A stretch of DNA of 64,000 nt from Cruorifilaria tuberocauda (taxonomy: Eukaryota; Nematoda; Chromadorea; Rhabditida; Onchocercidae): assembly GCA_013365365.1 (NCBI GenBank), contig JABVXU010000145.1, positions 1 through 64,000 of the forward strand, given 5' to 3'. The notes beneath the pieces were generated by a model. It worked only from the letters and a program-made list of their open reading frames with translations. It did not search any database and was not told where the DNA came from. How positions within the stretch are numbered: position 1 is the first letter of the stretch; each line of letters starts with the position of its first letter. Of this stretch, positions 24,701 to 37,425 are shown piece by piece. The position numbers were made by a program, and so were the translations under genes.

Positions 24701-25938
24701 AATTCCGAAATTTCGGACTTTCAGTTCTCAAATACCAACAAGAATCGTTCGTTATGAGATCAAATCGGTTACAGTCAATATCACTTTCCTGTAATAACAA
24801 GTAATTATAAATGAAGTAAAGACACATTCTTCGGCAAAAAGTTATCGATAATAACAAATAGAAAATATACAAGAAAAAAAGTATTTTTACGGAGCATATA
24901 GGCGTATATACTTTCAATCTTCCAATCGTAAGTTATGTATTTTCCACTTCATGCTTTTTCTTTCCGTTATATAGATGCATGTTTCGTAAAAAACAATTCA
25001 TCAACTAACCACAAGATGTGCAATATGTAGTGCAATTGATCCACGACTTCCATATTGCTTTTCAGATTCTGATTTGTAATATACTAAAATGCCGTTCTCC
25101 AATTCAAAATAGCGCTTTTGCCACCCATATACAAAATTTGTCCACTTGTACATGATACCACGAAGTTTTAACCTGAAAATTAATTTAAATTAAAACTTCA
25201 AATCAATGAAAATTCAAATTCTAACAAATTAAAAACTTCAAATATTCACATAACTATTTATCCTAGATAAAAAAATGATTATAACAATGAGACTGAAATG
25301 AGTCATTCTGCATATCTCACTCGCTCGTTAAGCTACTATTAGACCTACAGCGGGAACTTTATTTCTAATAACATCAATCTTGAACAATCCAAATTTAAAT
25401 TTGCTGTAAACAAGCATATGAAAAATGTAAATTATTCTTAATAAGAACTTTCAATCATTTCAGATTATAATTCGAAACTTCGCTGTAGTGTCATTTAATT
25501 ACTCGTTAATACTAAGCGCTACCTACTTATTAACCTGTTGAACCAAACAAAATGTTGCTCTTGCATTAGTACTTCTTTACTTATTTTAACCTAATTGTTA
25601 ATTTAATCACTAACGTTAGCATTAACTTATCTACATCTCTTCAGCGTCGTGAACTTACCAAAACTATCGTCTCACTACTACTCTAACTACTTTTTTAAAT
25701 CTATTTCGAGTCGAAAATTATTTACTTAATTACTTGCTCAGTTAACTGAAAATCTCGAGTAGAAATTGAAATACAACCGCATAAAACTTAATTACAGTCA
25801 GTTGATCGTTTACTTAGCTACTATTACAAATATCTTAATACAAGTAAATTGTTGGTAGCATGGAAATACTTACAAAGTATCATCCTTATCTTCCTCATTA
25901 ACTTCGTTTAATGATTTGGTAAATTGTCGAGCAGCCAT
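18728..25938 (-). CDS. ceramide transfer protein CERT (PH-FFAT-START)
   Basis: CERT moves ceramide from ER to trans-Golgi. Exons in coding order: 25874-25938, 25010-25172, 24672-24788, 24436-24513, 23809-24048, 21595-21696, 20904-21095, 20587-20643, 20408-20512, 20181-20244, 20022-20083, 19723-19863, 19423-19561 and 18728-18855. They give about 550 residues in phase, versus roughly 600 in mammals. Residues 22-115 are the PH domain ([25 protein letters not shown]), which binds PI4P at the Golgi. A 26-residue Ser-rich linker replaces the longer serine-repeat region. A coiled-coil exon and an acidic FFAT-like motif (EEWHDAYD, near 233-240) follow. START runs about 325-550 ([40 protein letters not shown]). 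Exon 5 may instead end at 23,836, and an extra 60-bp exon at 22,338-22,397 may belong. Confidence 0.95.
21338..21495. repeat. long imperfect foldback element in a CERT intron
   Basis: Two arms of about 53-55 bases (21,338-21,392 and 21,443-21,495) are imperfect reverse complements. The inner 11 bases, ATCTGAAAGCA and TGCTTTCAGAT, match perfectly, and the outer ends share an ATTGGAAT block. The roughly 50-base spacer is AT-rich. This suits a MITE-like element or a structured RNA hairpin. Confidence 0.7.
22338..22397 (-). other. possible extra CERT exon
   Basis: A 60-bp phase-0 open segment with acceptor TTTTAG and donor GTTAAT would add 20 residues rich in His and Asn between the coiled-coil and FFAT exons. 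It fits the frame but has no recognised similarity, so it may be a chance match. Confidence 0.3.
23595..23641. repeat. 10-bp inverted repeat with 27-base loop
   Basis: CTTCAAACAG and CTGTTTGAAG form perfect arms just beyond the fifth CERT exon, inside the following intron. Confidence 0.7.
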
Positions 25939-26703
25939 TCGTCCCTTCCCAAATGTCTTTTCTTCTTCTTTCTTATCTCTTTTTCTTCTTCCTTACAAAT
26001 CGAATAGAATTCATAAGAAGTTAAACTGTAATAAAACTAATTTTGACCAACTTTTATGACCTTTAATCAATCTTTCTCTCAAATCAAAATGGAATGATAA
26101 CGGATAACTGAAGAAAGTACGAATGCAAATAAATATGGAAAATAAATTTTGCATGGCGTCTCTGAACATAACGCCACATGGATATTTCATCTTGCATCTC
26201 TGTGTAAACTATTTACGCTTAAATCAACCTCAAGACCTCAAAAAGCTCACAATCTCTTTTCAATAACATGTAAGCAAGAAATAAATAGCATGAGTAAAAG
26301 GGAGTTACAGATCGATGAGACGCAGAAATATTGTGGTATTAGGAAGACAATAGTGAGAGAAATAGTATTATAAATAGAATAAGATGAAGGATAATTAGAA
26401 TCCATGTTAAAAAAGGAGAAATTTAAAATTGAGAAACTGAAAAAATGGCGATGGTTAAGAAGTAGAGAATTAGAGAATGAAAAAATAAAAAAAGACAACG
26501 GAAAAAAGCGATGACAGTGAAATTGCGCGAATTACTCTTTAAAATAACAAAAGTTTACGAAACAAAACATTTGTAATATTGAGAAATACCGAAGTACGGT
26601 ATCCACCGTTCCAGTAATATCGTCAGGCTTTAAAATGGAAGTAAATTAGGCTGGATTCATTAAAGCCCAAGGTAATTTGTCTTGATTATCCGGTCACTCG
26701 AAT
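25939..26703. other. 5' flank of CERT
   Basis: No gene is supported. On the minus strand a purine-rich stretch lies directly before the CERT ATG and an in-frame stop occurs about 70 bases upstream of it, which favours the ATG at 25,938. Open frames at 26,149-26,498 are antisense shadows of AT-rich sequence. Confidence 0.5.
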
Positions 26704-27035
26704 ATCAGAATCTTCGCTCTTCTCGTAAGAATCTTCCTGAATGTCAGAATCTTTGTTCTTTTCTTAAGAATCTTCTTGAATGTTAGAATCTTCGCTCTTC
26801 TCGTAAGAATCTTCCTGAATGTTAGAATCTTGTTCTTAAGAATCTTCTTGAATGTTAGAATCTTCGCTCTTCTCGTAAGAATCTTCCTCAATGTCAGAAT
26901 CTTCGTTCTTGTAAGAATCTTCCTGAATGTCAGAATCTTCGTTCTTCTCGTAAGAATCTTCCTGAATGTTAGAATCTTCGTTCTTTTCTTAAGAATCTTC
27001 TTGAATGTTAGAATCTGTCTTCTTGCCTAAAAATT
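26704..27035. repeat. minisatellite with 39-bp unit
   Basis: About eight to nine units resemble AGAATCTTCGCTCTTCTCGT followed by AAGAATCTTCCTGAATGTT. Each unit carries two AGAATCTT subrepeats, so a half-length periodicity is visible. Some units are shortened (for example near 26,823-26,850 and 26,900-26,915). Repetition keeps several frames open on both strands, giving false frames such as repeats of NVRIF and KILTF. Confidence 0.92.
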
Positions 27036-28434
27036 TTCCTCTTTGAATGACAACATTTGAAATAAATGGATCACCCTGAAAAGGTTGCTAACATCATCTT
27101 CAATAAAGTCATTTCAGGAATATAAATTTGCCACCATTGAGAGAGAATGATTAGATGCTACAGCAGATTAGCTACTGTTACTGTTATTACAAAATTTCGC
27201 CGAAACTTTCTCAGACTCATGCTTTCCAACCATTCGGTAATGTGATTTCAGTGACATAATGAAAATAATAGCACTGTGGAATATGCGGAATAAATTCACT
27301 GACTAGATCAATCAAGGAAATAATTGTCATTGCATATTTCAAACTTTTGAAAATATTTCGGATTGAGCCAAAATGTCTGAATTGAATGAAAAATCTAAAT
27401 TGAATGAATTTCATAATTTAAACTTTTTTAAATTGCCATAAAATGTTTTGATTAAATTTAACAGAATAAAGAATTATTGTTTGCATTTATAATTAAAAAA
27501 AATAATTTTTAATTTTTAAAATAAATTCCCAACGGATTTATGACTGTAATTTTTACTATAATTTTTTAATTTAAGCATTTAGCTAATTTCACACTCTTCA
27601 GAGTTTAAAAATTTTGAAATTAGTTCTGTTGATTTCTGAAACTTTCAAATTCTCAAATATGATTGATAGATTCTTCTGACACGTCAATTCCATCTTTCGA
27701 AATTTCTGGAAGTACTGCAAATTTCCGAAATGGAAATTTCCAACTTGTTTTATTATTTGAACAAATCGCTCTCATTTATAAAAAAACTTTTAATTACCAA
27801 TTTTCTAAATCATTCACTATTTTTCAACTATTCATTAACTTTTATTAATTAACCATAATCATCGAGCTTGCATTTTTTTCGTTTCGCGTTAAAATTAAAA
27901 AATACTTCTGTCCCTATTTCTAGAATCAACATTTATGTAAACGATCATCTGATGAAGAATTCTCGAGGGAAATACTTCCATCATACCTTTTACTTCAGGT
28001 ATGTAATTCGATAATTGTTATAGTGTGCAACAGCTTTACGCAACTTCTTAGGTTTAAACGTCTGATTGGAAGGATTTGAGGACGCATTCAAGCATAACAT
28101 CCTCTTTCGGAGCGGATCCTTTCTAAGAGAAATTGATATTTTTATCATTTTGTGGTTTGAGGAGGATGAGAAAGATAGAGTTTAGAAATGAAGCCGCTTA
28201 TCAATTTCATTTACCAACCTTATAATCTCTCTGTCATTTAATTCCATCCTTATGATAGATGGATAAATGCTGTCATCCATGTTATGACAAAAACAAACAA
28301 TTGTAAATAAATAGATATAAAATTACATTGGTAATAATCATTTTCCTACAGTATTCAATGTTTAACTTAATTTAGCAGCAAATTGATTAACTAATTAATA
28401 GTAATCATGATGACATATTATACATGTAATTGAA
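27036..28434. other. non-coding, nothing recognised
   Basis: Open frames at 27,217-27,414 and 27,663-27,848 are AT-driven and have no splice context. No gene is supported. Confidence 0.5.
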
Positions 28435-28455
28435 TGTGTGTGTGTGTGTGTGTGT
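28435..28455 (+). repeat. (TG)n microsatellite
   Basis: A pure TG run of about ten units. Confidence 0.9.
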
Positions 28456-28887
28456 CAATTGCTTATCATCGATTTATCAGTGAAAGTAAAAAAAAAAGAG
28501 ATACTACTAATCACAGAATACCAATCAAAGAAGATAAAAAATTATCCTATCAATAAAAAATAATACTGATCGAAGAAAAATATTGAAAACTAAAATATGG
28601 TATTATCTGGCGTAGAATAGAATATTTACTGATTTAGGATAATTCAGTTTAACTAAATCTTCGATATAAGTGCAAAAGGGAAAAAAAACGAAGTCATAAT
28701 CTGGCTGATATGAAATATTTATTAATTTGGGATATTTTAATTTAATTTTTCTTGAAAATGCTTAAGTGTAAGATAAAATACACTGATCTATGATGATTGA
28801 ATTTAAACCTTATAGATGTAAAAATGCATATTTGTCGTATTGAGTAAAGGTGAGAGAAGAGATTTTTTTGATCCTTGACCCGGAAGA

Positions 28888-29034
28888 ATGAAATTGCTTC
28901 CTGTGGCTTTTATGACACTAAATATTTGTTGCAAATTTCAACTCAATCACACCTTGATGTGTTCATCTAAGCATAGTGGAAAGTACAAAAGGATGCCGTA
29001 TCAGGAATACCCAAAACATCTGCTTCTGATATAA
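28888..29034 (+). other. 48-codon open frame, uncertain
   Basis: ATG to TAA without interruption, starting MKLLPVAFMTLNICC, with a hydrophobic start resembling a short signal sequence and a Lys/His-rich second half. There are no splice partners and no recognised family, so it could be chance. Confidence 0.2.
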
Positions 29035-29367
29035 TAATTCTCGATAACACTTGTTTCACGTTTTCCTTTCCTTTCCATAATCTGTCATTGTTTGTCACAA
29101 GAATTGAATAAGAATCCGGTATCGGATCCGGTTTTTTTTTCTTGATGAGAAATATAATCTTTAGTGAAGTTTTTTTCTTTTTAATAAAAAATAATTTCTT
29201 TCAAATATTCTTATCTAAAATGTTAGAAGAGGAGAAAAAAGAAAAGTGAGGAAAAACGGGATGAATTTCAGACAAATTACCATTATGACTAAGTAATTTG
29301 TTACTTGTCTACTGAAAATCATTTTCATTTCAAATATCATTTGCTAATCATAAATCTTTTGTGATAA

Positions 29368-29523
29368 ATATACGAAAGTAACGATAGGTTGGAAAATTGC
29401 TGTCAGCTGTTAGCTTATCCATCTGTTGATGCTATCACTGTATGGCAATTAATTACAGGGTTAGAAAAAGCACGAGTAATAGAATATTTTGAGGTCAACA
29501 CCGGGTCAATTTTGTCCCGGTGA
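29368..29523 (+). other. 51-codon protein-like frame without a start, containing a GC-rich hairpin
   Basis: The frame runs from a TAA to a TGA and lacks an ATG. Its composition (DAITVWQLITGLEKARVIEY) is more protein-like than the surrounding AT-rich DNA. It ends in a hairpin, CACCGGG (29,499-29,505) and CCCGGTG (29,516-29,522), with a 10-base loop. It may be an orphan exon, a decayed gene fragment or chance. Confidence 0.25.
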
Positions 29524-31036
29524 TTTAATGAGCACATCAGCTTAAGCTAATTTTCATACCTGACTGAAATGGAAATGAATGACAAGCTTTAATTAATAAT
29601 TTTTTATATCATGTAGAATCACATTCAAATGGATATATTTTGTAATTTTCTGCTTCGTTACTTGATAAGTAATAAAAACTTTCTCAATGTGAGTAATATA
29701 CTTTGATCAAAAAAACTGGCCAGTGATTTTTTTGAATCGGAATAGTTCAAAGAAGCAAATATTAAAATTTGCTCTAAAAGTTTAATATTTAGGAAAATGA
29801 TAACATCAACAATGAATAATCACTACATAATTATAAATTAAAACTTAATGAAAAATTATACTTCTGTTTTTTTTTCTGGAAATATTATTAATAATGATGT
29901 TGTTAAATTTTAAGATACTGTCAATAAATTGATTTCCCATTTTTTAATTCCAAAGTTTTCCAATTTTTTTTGCTTCTCTCAAATTTCAATATGTTGAAAA
30001 TTGAAAATTGAGTTCACTAATTATATATTTTTTGATTTATCGGTGGAAATGGAACAGAAATCAATCATTGTATGGAAAATTTCACATGAACCATAATTTT
30101 GCATATTAAAAAAAAATATGAATTCATAAAGTTTTGTGGTAGAAAAAAGAAAAGCAAAATGGAGTCAATTTAATTTTTCAAAAAATTTAGCAATAATCAT
30201 AATTGAGACGTCAAAATTGTCTATTGGCAAAAAATAACTATCATTTACAAACAATTTAAAAAATTCTTTTAACTGTTTTTTTCTCTCTCAGTCATATCAT
30301 TTTGATATTTCTAAGAAAATTTTTATCTTTTATCCAAGAGGTTTGCTTTAATGTGTACCTGGAAGTAAGCTTACACATTAGATTGCGAGATTAATATCGT
30401 TAAGAGAATAAGCGAGCATTTTAAATTATTTATCGAAATTAATCAATTGCTCGAATTCAAGTACTAAATTTTAAATTATTTATCGAAATCTCTTTTCTTT
30501 TATTCAATTTTAGTTTTATTATTAATTTTGATTGTATTTTTTATTCAATTTAATTGAGAGATTACTCTGAGCTAAGAAATTATCAAACATCAAAAAATTA
30601 TTTTATCACAACATCCAGCAGTTGGTATTCATTCATCACTAAAGATAAAGATTTCTTTCAATTGATAATTTTGATTGAAGCAGTAAAATTAAGTGAACGA
30701 GAAGTTAAATGATTCTTTGCACATTTCAAGAATATTCATTTTTTCATTTCTAAAAATTTTCTTTGAATAAAATTCTAATCAGCCATATATTAGATATGAA
30801 CGGGAAGGCTAACTTCATTATAATAATAGTAATGATAACAGTACTGATAGTGAAATCAGTTAATGATAATGAAAGCAATATCAAATGATACATTTAAATG
30901 AAAGAAAAATTCCCTCATATCAGCAATCTATTTGAAATTTTGAATAAAATCAAATATTTGTGCATTTTTATTGAAGTACGAAATAACAAACTTTCAACCA
31001 ATGAATTATAATCTTTTTTTCTTTTGAAAAAAAATC

Positions 31037-31205
31037 ATGACAATAATGATGATTTCATTTTCATTTCTAAAAATATTAGGAAAAAATCATGGTGATAATG
31101 TCAATATCACTTTCATTTCCTAAATATTTCAGAAAAATTATGATAATAATGATGATTTCATTTCATTTCCAAAAATATTTGGAAGAAATCATGGTAATAA
31201 TGATA
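31037..31205 (+). repeat. diverged tandem repeat, about 50-55-bp unit
   Basis: Three to four copies of an AAATCATGRTAATAATGATG block followed by ATTTCATTT and an AAATATT spacer. Confidence 0.6.
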
Positions 31206-31515
31206 ATTATTATCTTTCATATTTATTAATGATTAACAAAATTATCCATTATCTATTATTTATTAATTATCTCGAAAATTTCAAATAATTTTGATGATGG
31301 CGGAAAAAAAATTCAAACTTTCAGCTAACAAATTATAATCTTTTCCTCAAAAAAAGCTACAAACAATCTTTTGTAATTTATTTATTTATTTAAAATACCA
31401 TCCATCAATGATTCGTTGATTATTTTAATCCAATAAGACAAAAGTTTGCTATAGTAAGCATATATGTATGTGTATATAAAAGATTGTTTGTTAAATGAAT
31501 ATAATCCGTATTTGC

Positions 31516-31583
31516 ATGTGTGTATGTCTGTGTGTGTTTGTGTATGTCTGTGTGTGTGTGTGTGTGTGTATGTGTGTATGTGT
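31516..31583 (+). repeat. (TG)n compound microsatellite
   Basis: TG runs interrupted by TATG and TCTG. Confidence 0.9.
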
Positions 31584-32609
31584 AAAATTTATACAGTCAT
31601 AAAATCTAATAAATGAAACTTCGATTTGATGACAATAAATAATCCATCCATTCGGTTTATTTATCTTATCGATTTATCATTAATGATAGGATAAACTTAT
31701 CACAACTATCATTTCTTTATTTCTCTCATTTCAATAATTATTCATTCCATTATCAGTTTGCTTAGTTTACAATTGACATTACTTTACTGTTTGCTTAACT
31801 AAGCTAACATCATTTTGACAGGTTTACTTCGTAGCATGAATATTAATAAAGCTTTATATCTATGCATATGCTTCATCGAGTGCTGAATATTTAGTTAATT
31901 AATTAATTAATTAATTGTTATTTCATTTTATCTCGTATGATTTGCATATCTTACTATGTGAAATATGCAAATAATGAAGAAAGATTATTGAAATTTCATT
32001 TTTACTTTTTTTTTTTAAAATTTATTCTATATCCAAATATTTCTAGAACGGATATTATTGTAAGTGATAAATGGAAATTGTTGAAATTATTTTAAAAAAT
32101 TGCATCAACTTCTTTGAAATTATTTTATAGTTCTTATCCTTATTAAATTTCAGAATAAACTTTTTCAACAATTAATTTATCAATTTTAAACTTTATAAAA
32201 ATTTACTTATCTTTATTAATTAATAGTTTGAAAGTTTCTTTTTTCTGATTAATCCAAGTAATTTTAAAAGTAATTTTTTTCCTCTTCAATAATTTAAGTA
32301 ATTTTAAAAAGGTGAAAGAAATTTTTCAATTGAAATTACTACTAAAGAGTTTTTTAACAAAGTTAAAATTTCAAAATTATCAATCAAATTGAAAAGTCCC
32401 TAAAATTATCGTTTTCTTTTTTTCTTTTTTCAAATAATTTTTCTCATTTTCCAACTTAACACCAATATTACTTCACTGAAAGTATTTTAATAGGATTAGT
32501 ATACTTTTGTAGAATGTATTTATATTCGAAAATATGAGTTAAATGATTGAAAGGATTTGATAGCAATAATAATAACAGAATGAAGGAAAGATAGGTGTAA
32601 AGTCTTCAA

Positions 32610-32619
32610 CCCCCCCCCC
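32610..32619 (+). repeat. C10 homopolymer
   Basis: Ten consecutive C bases, very unusual in this AT-rich context. An assembly or sequencing length error is possible here. Confidence 0.85.
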
Positions 32620-32697
32620 GCTGTTATAAATGCTGCTGTTACTTCTTAAGGTATACAATTTACCTTTTCATTTCATCAATCTAATATCTCAATTTAT

Positions 32698-32701
32698 CCC
32701 T

Positions 32702-32732
<31 letters not shown>
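32698..32732 (+). repeat. (CT)n microsatellite
   Basis: CT tract with CCCT interruptions, giving a false Leu/Ser/Pro frame. Confidence 0.9.
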
Positions 32733-35109
32733 ATCATTCATTATTTCTAACAATGATCCATTTTTGGTTAAACAGGTCACCATTATCCATCTCATTCATA
32801 TTCTTCTTTTGTATAGTTATACAGGTAAATACTATGATATTATAGTTATTTTTGACAATAAAAAAAATCACAAATAATCCGATTATTGAGATCGTTTATC
32901 CAACAATAAATTGTCATTATGTGCAGCAATTTATCTGTTGATAGTAAAACTTATCCTTGCAATATATACATATATATCATTTATCCGTTCCATCTAACTT
33001 ATTCCGGAATGAGAAAATAACTGCTGCGTAAGTGTTATTTATTTACGGATTAAAGCATTTCATGGCTTCTAACCAGAAAGTGAAAGGTTGCCAAAAGAAG
33101 AAAAAATTATGATTAGATTTGAAAATTTCATAAAATGATAATAATAATTTACGCAAATTAATTCATCTTCAAACAGTAATATCACCAATATACAAATACT
33201 TTGTTCAATTTAATTTATTTAATTGAATTGTAAAAATTTACAAAATAGCAAGAGTGCAAATATTAAAAGATATCAGATAATCTCTCTGTTGCTTTTACAA
33301 ATTAAAAAATCAAATTTAATATTTATAAAAAGATTATAGAAGACTTTGGGTACTTCTGAGTAAGTTAATAATTCGAATAAACAAGTCTGAACACTCATAA
33401 TATTCAAATTTTGATTTTGAAAATTTTATCAATTTTGATAACTTATTGTCAAAATTGGGTTTGTATCAAAGTTATAAATAACCACGTAAAAGATTAGATT
33501 AATTGCACAAAAAAAAATTTTCTTCTCTTCTTATCAATAAACTTATCACTGATTAGTTATTTTCATGCATCCTCGGGTAAAACCCCACTTTATGATTATC
33601 ATAATTATCAAACTACTAAGAATGAATGATAGACAAATGATCTGATGACTGTATCATTCGTCTAATTCATATAATTATCATTTCATATAATTATTTAAAT
33701 TCATATAATTCATTCATTCATTCATAAAATTATCCAAATGATATGTTTTCTTTCATTCTCGAGATATCTCAGAGAGCATTTGTCTTTTAACACTTCATGA
33801 TTATCAAACTACTGATACGCAGAAACAACGAACGATGGAGAAGTTATATCTGATGACTGGAAATTTATCATTCATAAAGTTATTCAAACGATATATTCCC
33901 TTTCACCAAAATTATCCCGAGATATCCTAGAGATCGTTTGTCTGTTTTCAGTTATATTTATAGTTATTTAAAATTAAATTTAGACGACCATTTCGGGTTT
34001 TTTCCCCTGAAATATTTCTTTAAATTAATTTATCACCCATTCTTCGAACATTCATTCCAATGTTCCAATAAAATTTCATGAAAAACATATGGTCGGTGAT
34101 TCTCAAAAAGAAATCATTTCTTTTTTTTTCCTATCGAAACATATGTTTCATAGCGATCGTTATTTTTTGGTTGATACTAACAATAACAATGATAAATGAT
34201 AATGATGATGATGATGGTGATGATAATGATAATGAGGAGTCAGCTGTTGCTAATGCCGCAATAAAATACCGGATCAATAAGCAATAAAATACTGGACCAA
34301 TAATTTTCCTTTCAATACTTTCTTTTATGGGTTGTTTCGCATCGTTTTTGAGAATGAAAAAAAAAACGATCCATTCATTTGAAAAATTGCTTACAATTTT
34401 TTCTTTTTTTTTTTGTTATCTAATTTCTTTTTTCTCATTTACTTATTAAGTAAATTATTGAGTGAATAAGTAACCAAGTAAGTAAGTAAATATCGTATTC
34501 TGTCGCTCAAAGACAATTATATTAATACTACTAATAATAGTTATTAATATTTATCAAATATGCTATATCATATCATTAATTCGATACAAATGCAAATTTA
34601 ATTTTACAAAAATATCAAATTAATTAATTAAAGGAATTCATACTTGATTTCATCTACTGCAAATGATCAGTTTAGAATCTTTTTCTAGATCAATTATCAA
34701 TCATCTAACTGATTTATCGATTGATTGAATATTTAAATGATAAAGAATAACTAAAATTAAAGTTACACTTTCTGTAAAAAAATATTTTAAACTTTTAGAC
34801 TTTTAAGCTATAAATTTTAAATTTATTAAAGTTTTTTTTTCAAACCTAATAAATTCGTAATATTAGGAAAGTGTTCCATTCATGTACTGCATTAATATAG
34901 CAATGTTTTTTTTTTCATTTTCGTTCCCATCATCAATACCAATATTCATTCCCGGGAATATTAGCATCACAAAAGGGCAATCAATCAAAGCGTAAAAATT
35001 ACACACATGCTTATTTATCACTCATGCACACACACATATATATGTAAGATATAATTTTATAAAACTATTTGAGCATTCTCAATAAATAATAATTAATTTT
35101 ATTCAATTT
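32733..35109. other. non-coding, nothing recognised
   Basis: The plus-strand frame at 34,078-34,287 contains a GATGAT repeat giving an Asp/Asn run and has no gene context. No exon is supported. Confidence 0.5.
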
Positions 35110-35283
35110 CATTTTAATTTAATTCCTATTCCTATTATTATTTCATTCTATTCTAGTCCATTCCATTTTAATTTAATTCCTATTCCTATTATTATTTCAT
35201 TCTATTCTAGTCTAGTCTATCCCATTTTAATTTAATTCCTATTCCTATTATTATTTCATTCTATTCTAGTCTATTCCATTTTA
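35110..35283 (+). repeat. tandem repeat, about 54-59-bp unit
   Basis: Three highly similar copies begin near 35,110, 35,164 and 35,222 with CATTTTAATTTAATTCCTAT and end with ATTCTATTCTAGTC. The middle copy carries an extra TAGTC duplication. Confidence 0.85.
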
Positions 35284-37047
35284 ATGTATATTCAAGTATT
35301 TTATTAATTAATATTTAAATATATAACTAGTACACAATATAATTAGCGTATAATTAAAATATAAAATTAAGTATTTAATTGTTTTCTGTAAATAACAATT
35401 GGATTTTATCCTAATTCATTTTTCATTTCTATTCCATTCTTTTCCTTTTCAGTTCCGATTCATAATATATATATTTATTTATTTATTTAATTCAAATTCT
35501 TACATAACGTTTAACACAAGAGCATTTTCTGAGCAATTTCTATAACAATTAACTTCATTTAATTTAATTTAAATTCAATTTCCATTTCCAATTCTTTCTT
35601 TCTCAATTCCATTCCATTCCATTCATTCTATTCCAATTTCTGATTCAAGTCTAATTTCTATTCAATTCTGGTTGATGCATTGTTTGTTTAAAAGGGTAAA
35701 AAAATGAAAAGCACTCAAAAATTTCTCGTCAACATTTGTCAATAAAGCGCTTTTCCATTCATCGGAAAAACAACAATATCCTTTTCTTTCTTCATTTTTT
35801 TTTTCTCTCTTTTTTTTTGGGTGAGAAAATATAATTGCATAAATGATAAGTTCAATATTTGTTGATTGCTACCGAATGGACAAAAATATCATTGCATTTA
35901 GCTTTTTAGCTAAAAAATTTTTTTCTTTTTGGAATGTGAGAATGTAAAAATTCCTTTCTGCTCTTTCAGCTTATTAAATAACAGACAATTAAATATTTAA
36001 ATGTGTAAGTATAATAATAAATATCTAAATAAGTAAGTATAATTTTAAAGCTAAATTTATCATATAAGCTTCTTTAGCTATTGATAACGGTAAAATACAG
36101 TAAGGATTATTTTCAATTAATACAGAATTATTGTTTTTTTTTTTGTGATCTGATCGATGATACCTACGATGATAATGAAAAGATTGTTGTCCACTCATCT
36201 CTTTTTTAACATTTCAATTATTTAAATTTAAATCGAACACATTTGAAAATTTCAAATAATAAACAGAATGCTTCATTCATGAATTCAACCATAATTAATT
36301 AATTAATGAACTCGTTTATTTGCTATTGTTTACAAAAAAAAACAATAATAATTAGCTTTGTCGAGAAATTGAAAACAAAGTGATGAAAATTTAGAATGCA
36401 TGCAAAATTCATAAATGATATTTTTAACTTAAATTTGATTTTAATTCTTAATTAATCCCTTTTAACTGTTGCTGATATAACCTTTTAACCTTTTATCAAT
36501 TAGTATGATTTTTTTTTTGTTTCTTACATATAATTTACAATGATTTAGATCTGTTGCATTTCTTGAATAATTGACATTTGTATGACAGATAAACTTCTGG
36601 TAGTTCCTGTTACCTTCGTTACTACCGTATTCCCGTGTATTGATGGCGTAATTGATAGATAGCAAAATGATAGTATTAGCTTAGCTTCTCTTTTACTCCC
36701 TCACATTTGTAAATCATTTATTAATTTTAACCAATAACCGTTTATTATTGTTATATACATATATATCAAATTTGCAACAATGTCAAAGGTCAACAGTTCA
36801 TCATTAGAAAGCAGCTGTTGCTACAGAAAAAAAATGCACTTCTTTTTTTTCACACCTTCTATTATTACACCGTGTTGAGGTAGAATTGAACCGGATAATC
36901 ATTCCGGTAAGCTTCATTAAAATTCATCCATGGGTTTCATCTATCATTTACATCTATATACAATAACATTATCACATATCAATTTTCATATATTTACATC
37001 TTATCCTGAAATAGCAGATCACTGAACAAATCAATGAAGAAATTTTA
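35284..37047. other. non-coding, nothing recognised
   Basis: AT-rich sequence with short ATTCC and ATTTA runs near 35,470-35,650. The minus-strand frame at 36,462-36,665 has no splice partners and is not called. Confidence 0.45.
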
Positions 37048-37165
37048 ATGAAAGAATTTAATTTATCAAGCAAAAAAATTATCATCCATAGTTACTTATT
37101 ACTTATCATGAAAGAATTTAATTTATCAAGCAAAAAGTTGCCATTAATAGTTACTTATTAAATTA
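37048..37165 (+). repeat. two-copy direct repeat, about 60-bp unit
   Basis: ATGAAAGAATTTAATTTATC and the following AAGCAAAAA occur at 37,048 and 37,108, each followed by a diverged ATAGTTACTTATTA segment. Confidence 0.8.
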
Positions 37166-37355
37166 CTTATTACTTATTAATACTTATCAACGGTTGAAAT
37201 TTTACAAAAAAAAAAAGGAGTAAAAAAATTTCATAACTTAATTTATTTCGAAAATCAATAATTTTATTTCCAATCTTTCTTAATAATAATTAAAATAAGA
37301 GAAATGAAAGAATTCGTTTTCTGTAATTTCTGCTATTTTTAACAAAGAATAAATT

Positions 37356-37425
37356 GCAAATTGAAATCGATGAAAATGATTAATTTACTATTTCATTTAT
37401 TAATACAATAATATTAATTAGCAAT
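37356..37425 (+). repeat. dispersed repeat copy (pair with 43,278-43,345)
   Basis: A segment containing TTGAAATCGATGAAAA and ATTTCATTTATTARTACAAT recurs about 5.9 kb downstream with few differences and in the same orientation. Confidence 0.7.

Noticed and set aside
26694..27030. Open frames on both strands with repeated NVRIF or KILTF units.
   Set aside because: They are by-products of the 39-bp minisatellite, whose unit length is a multiple of three.
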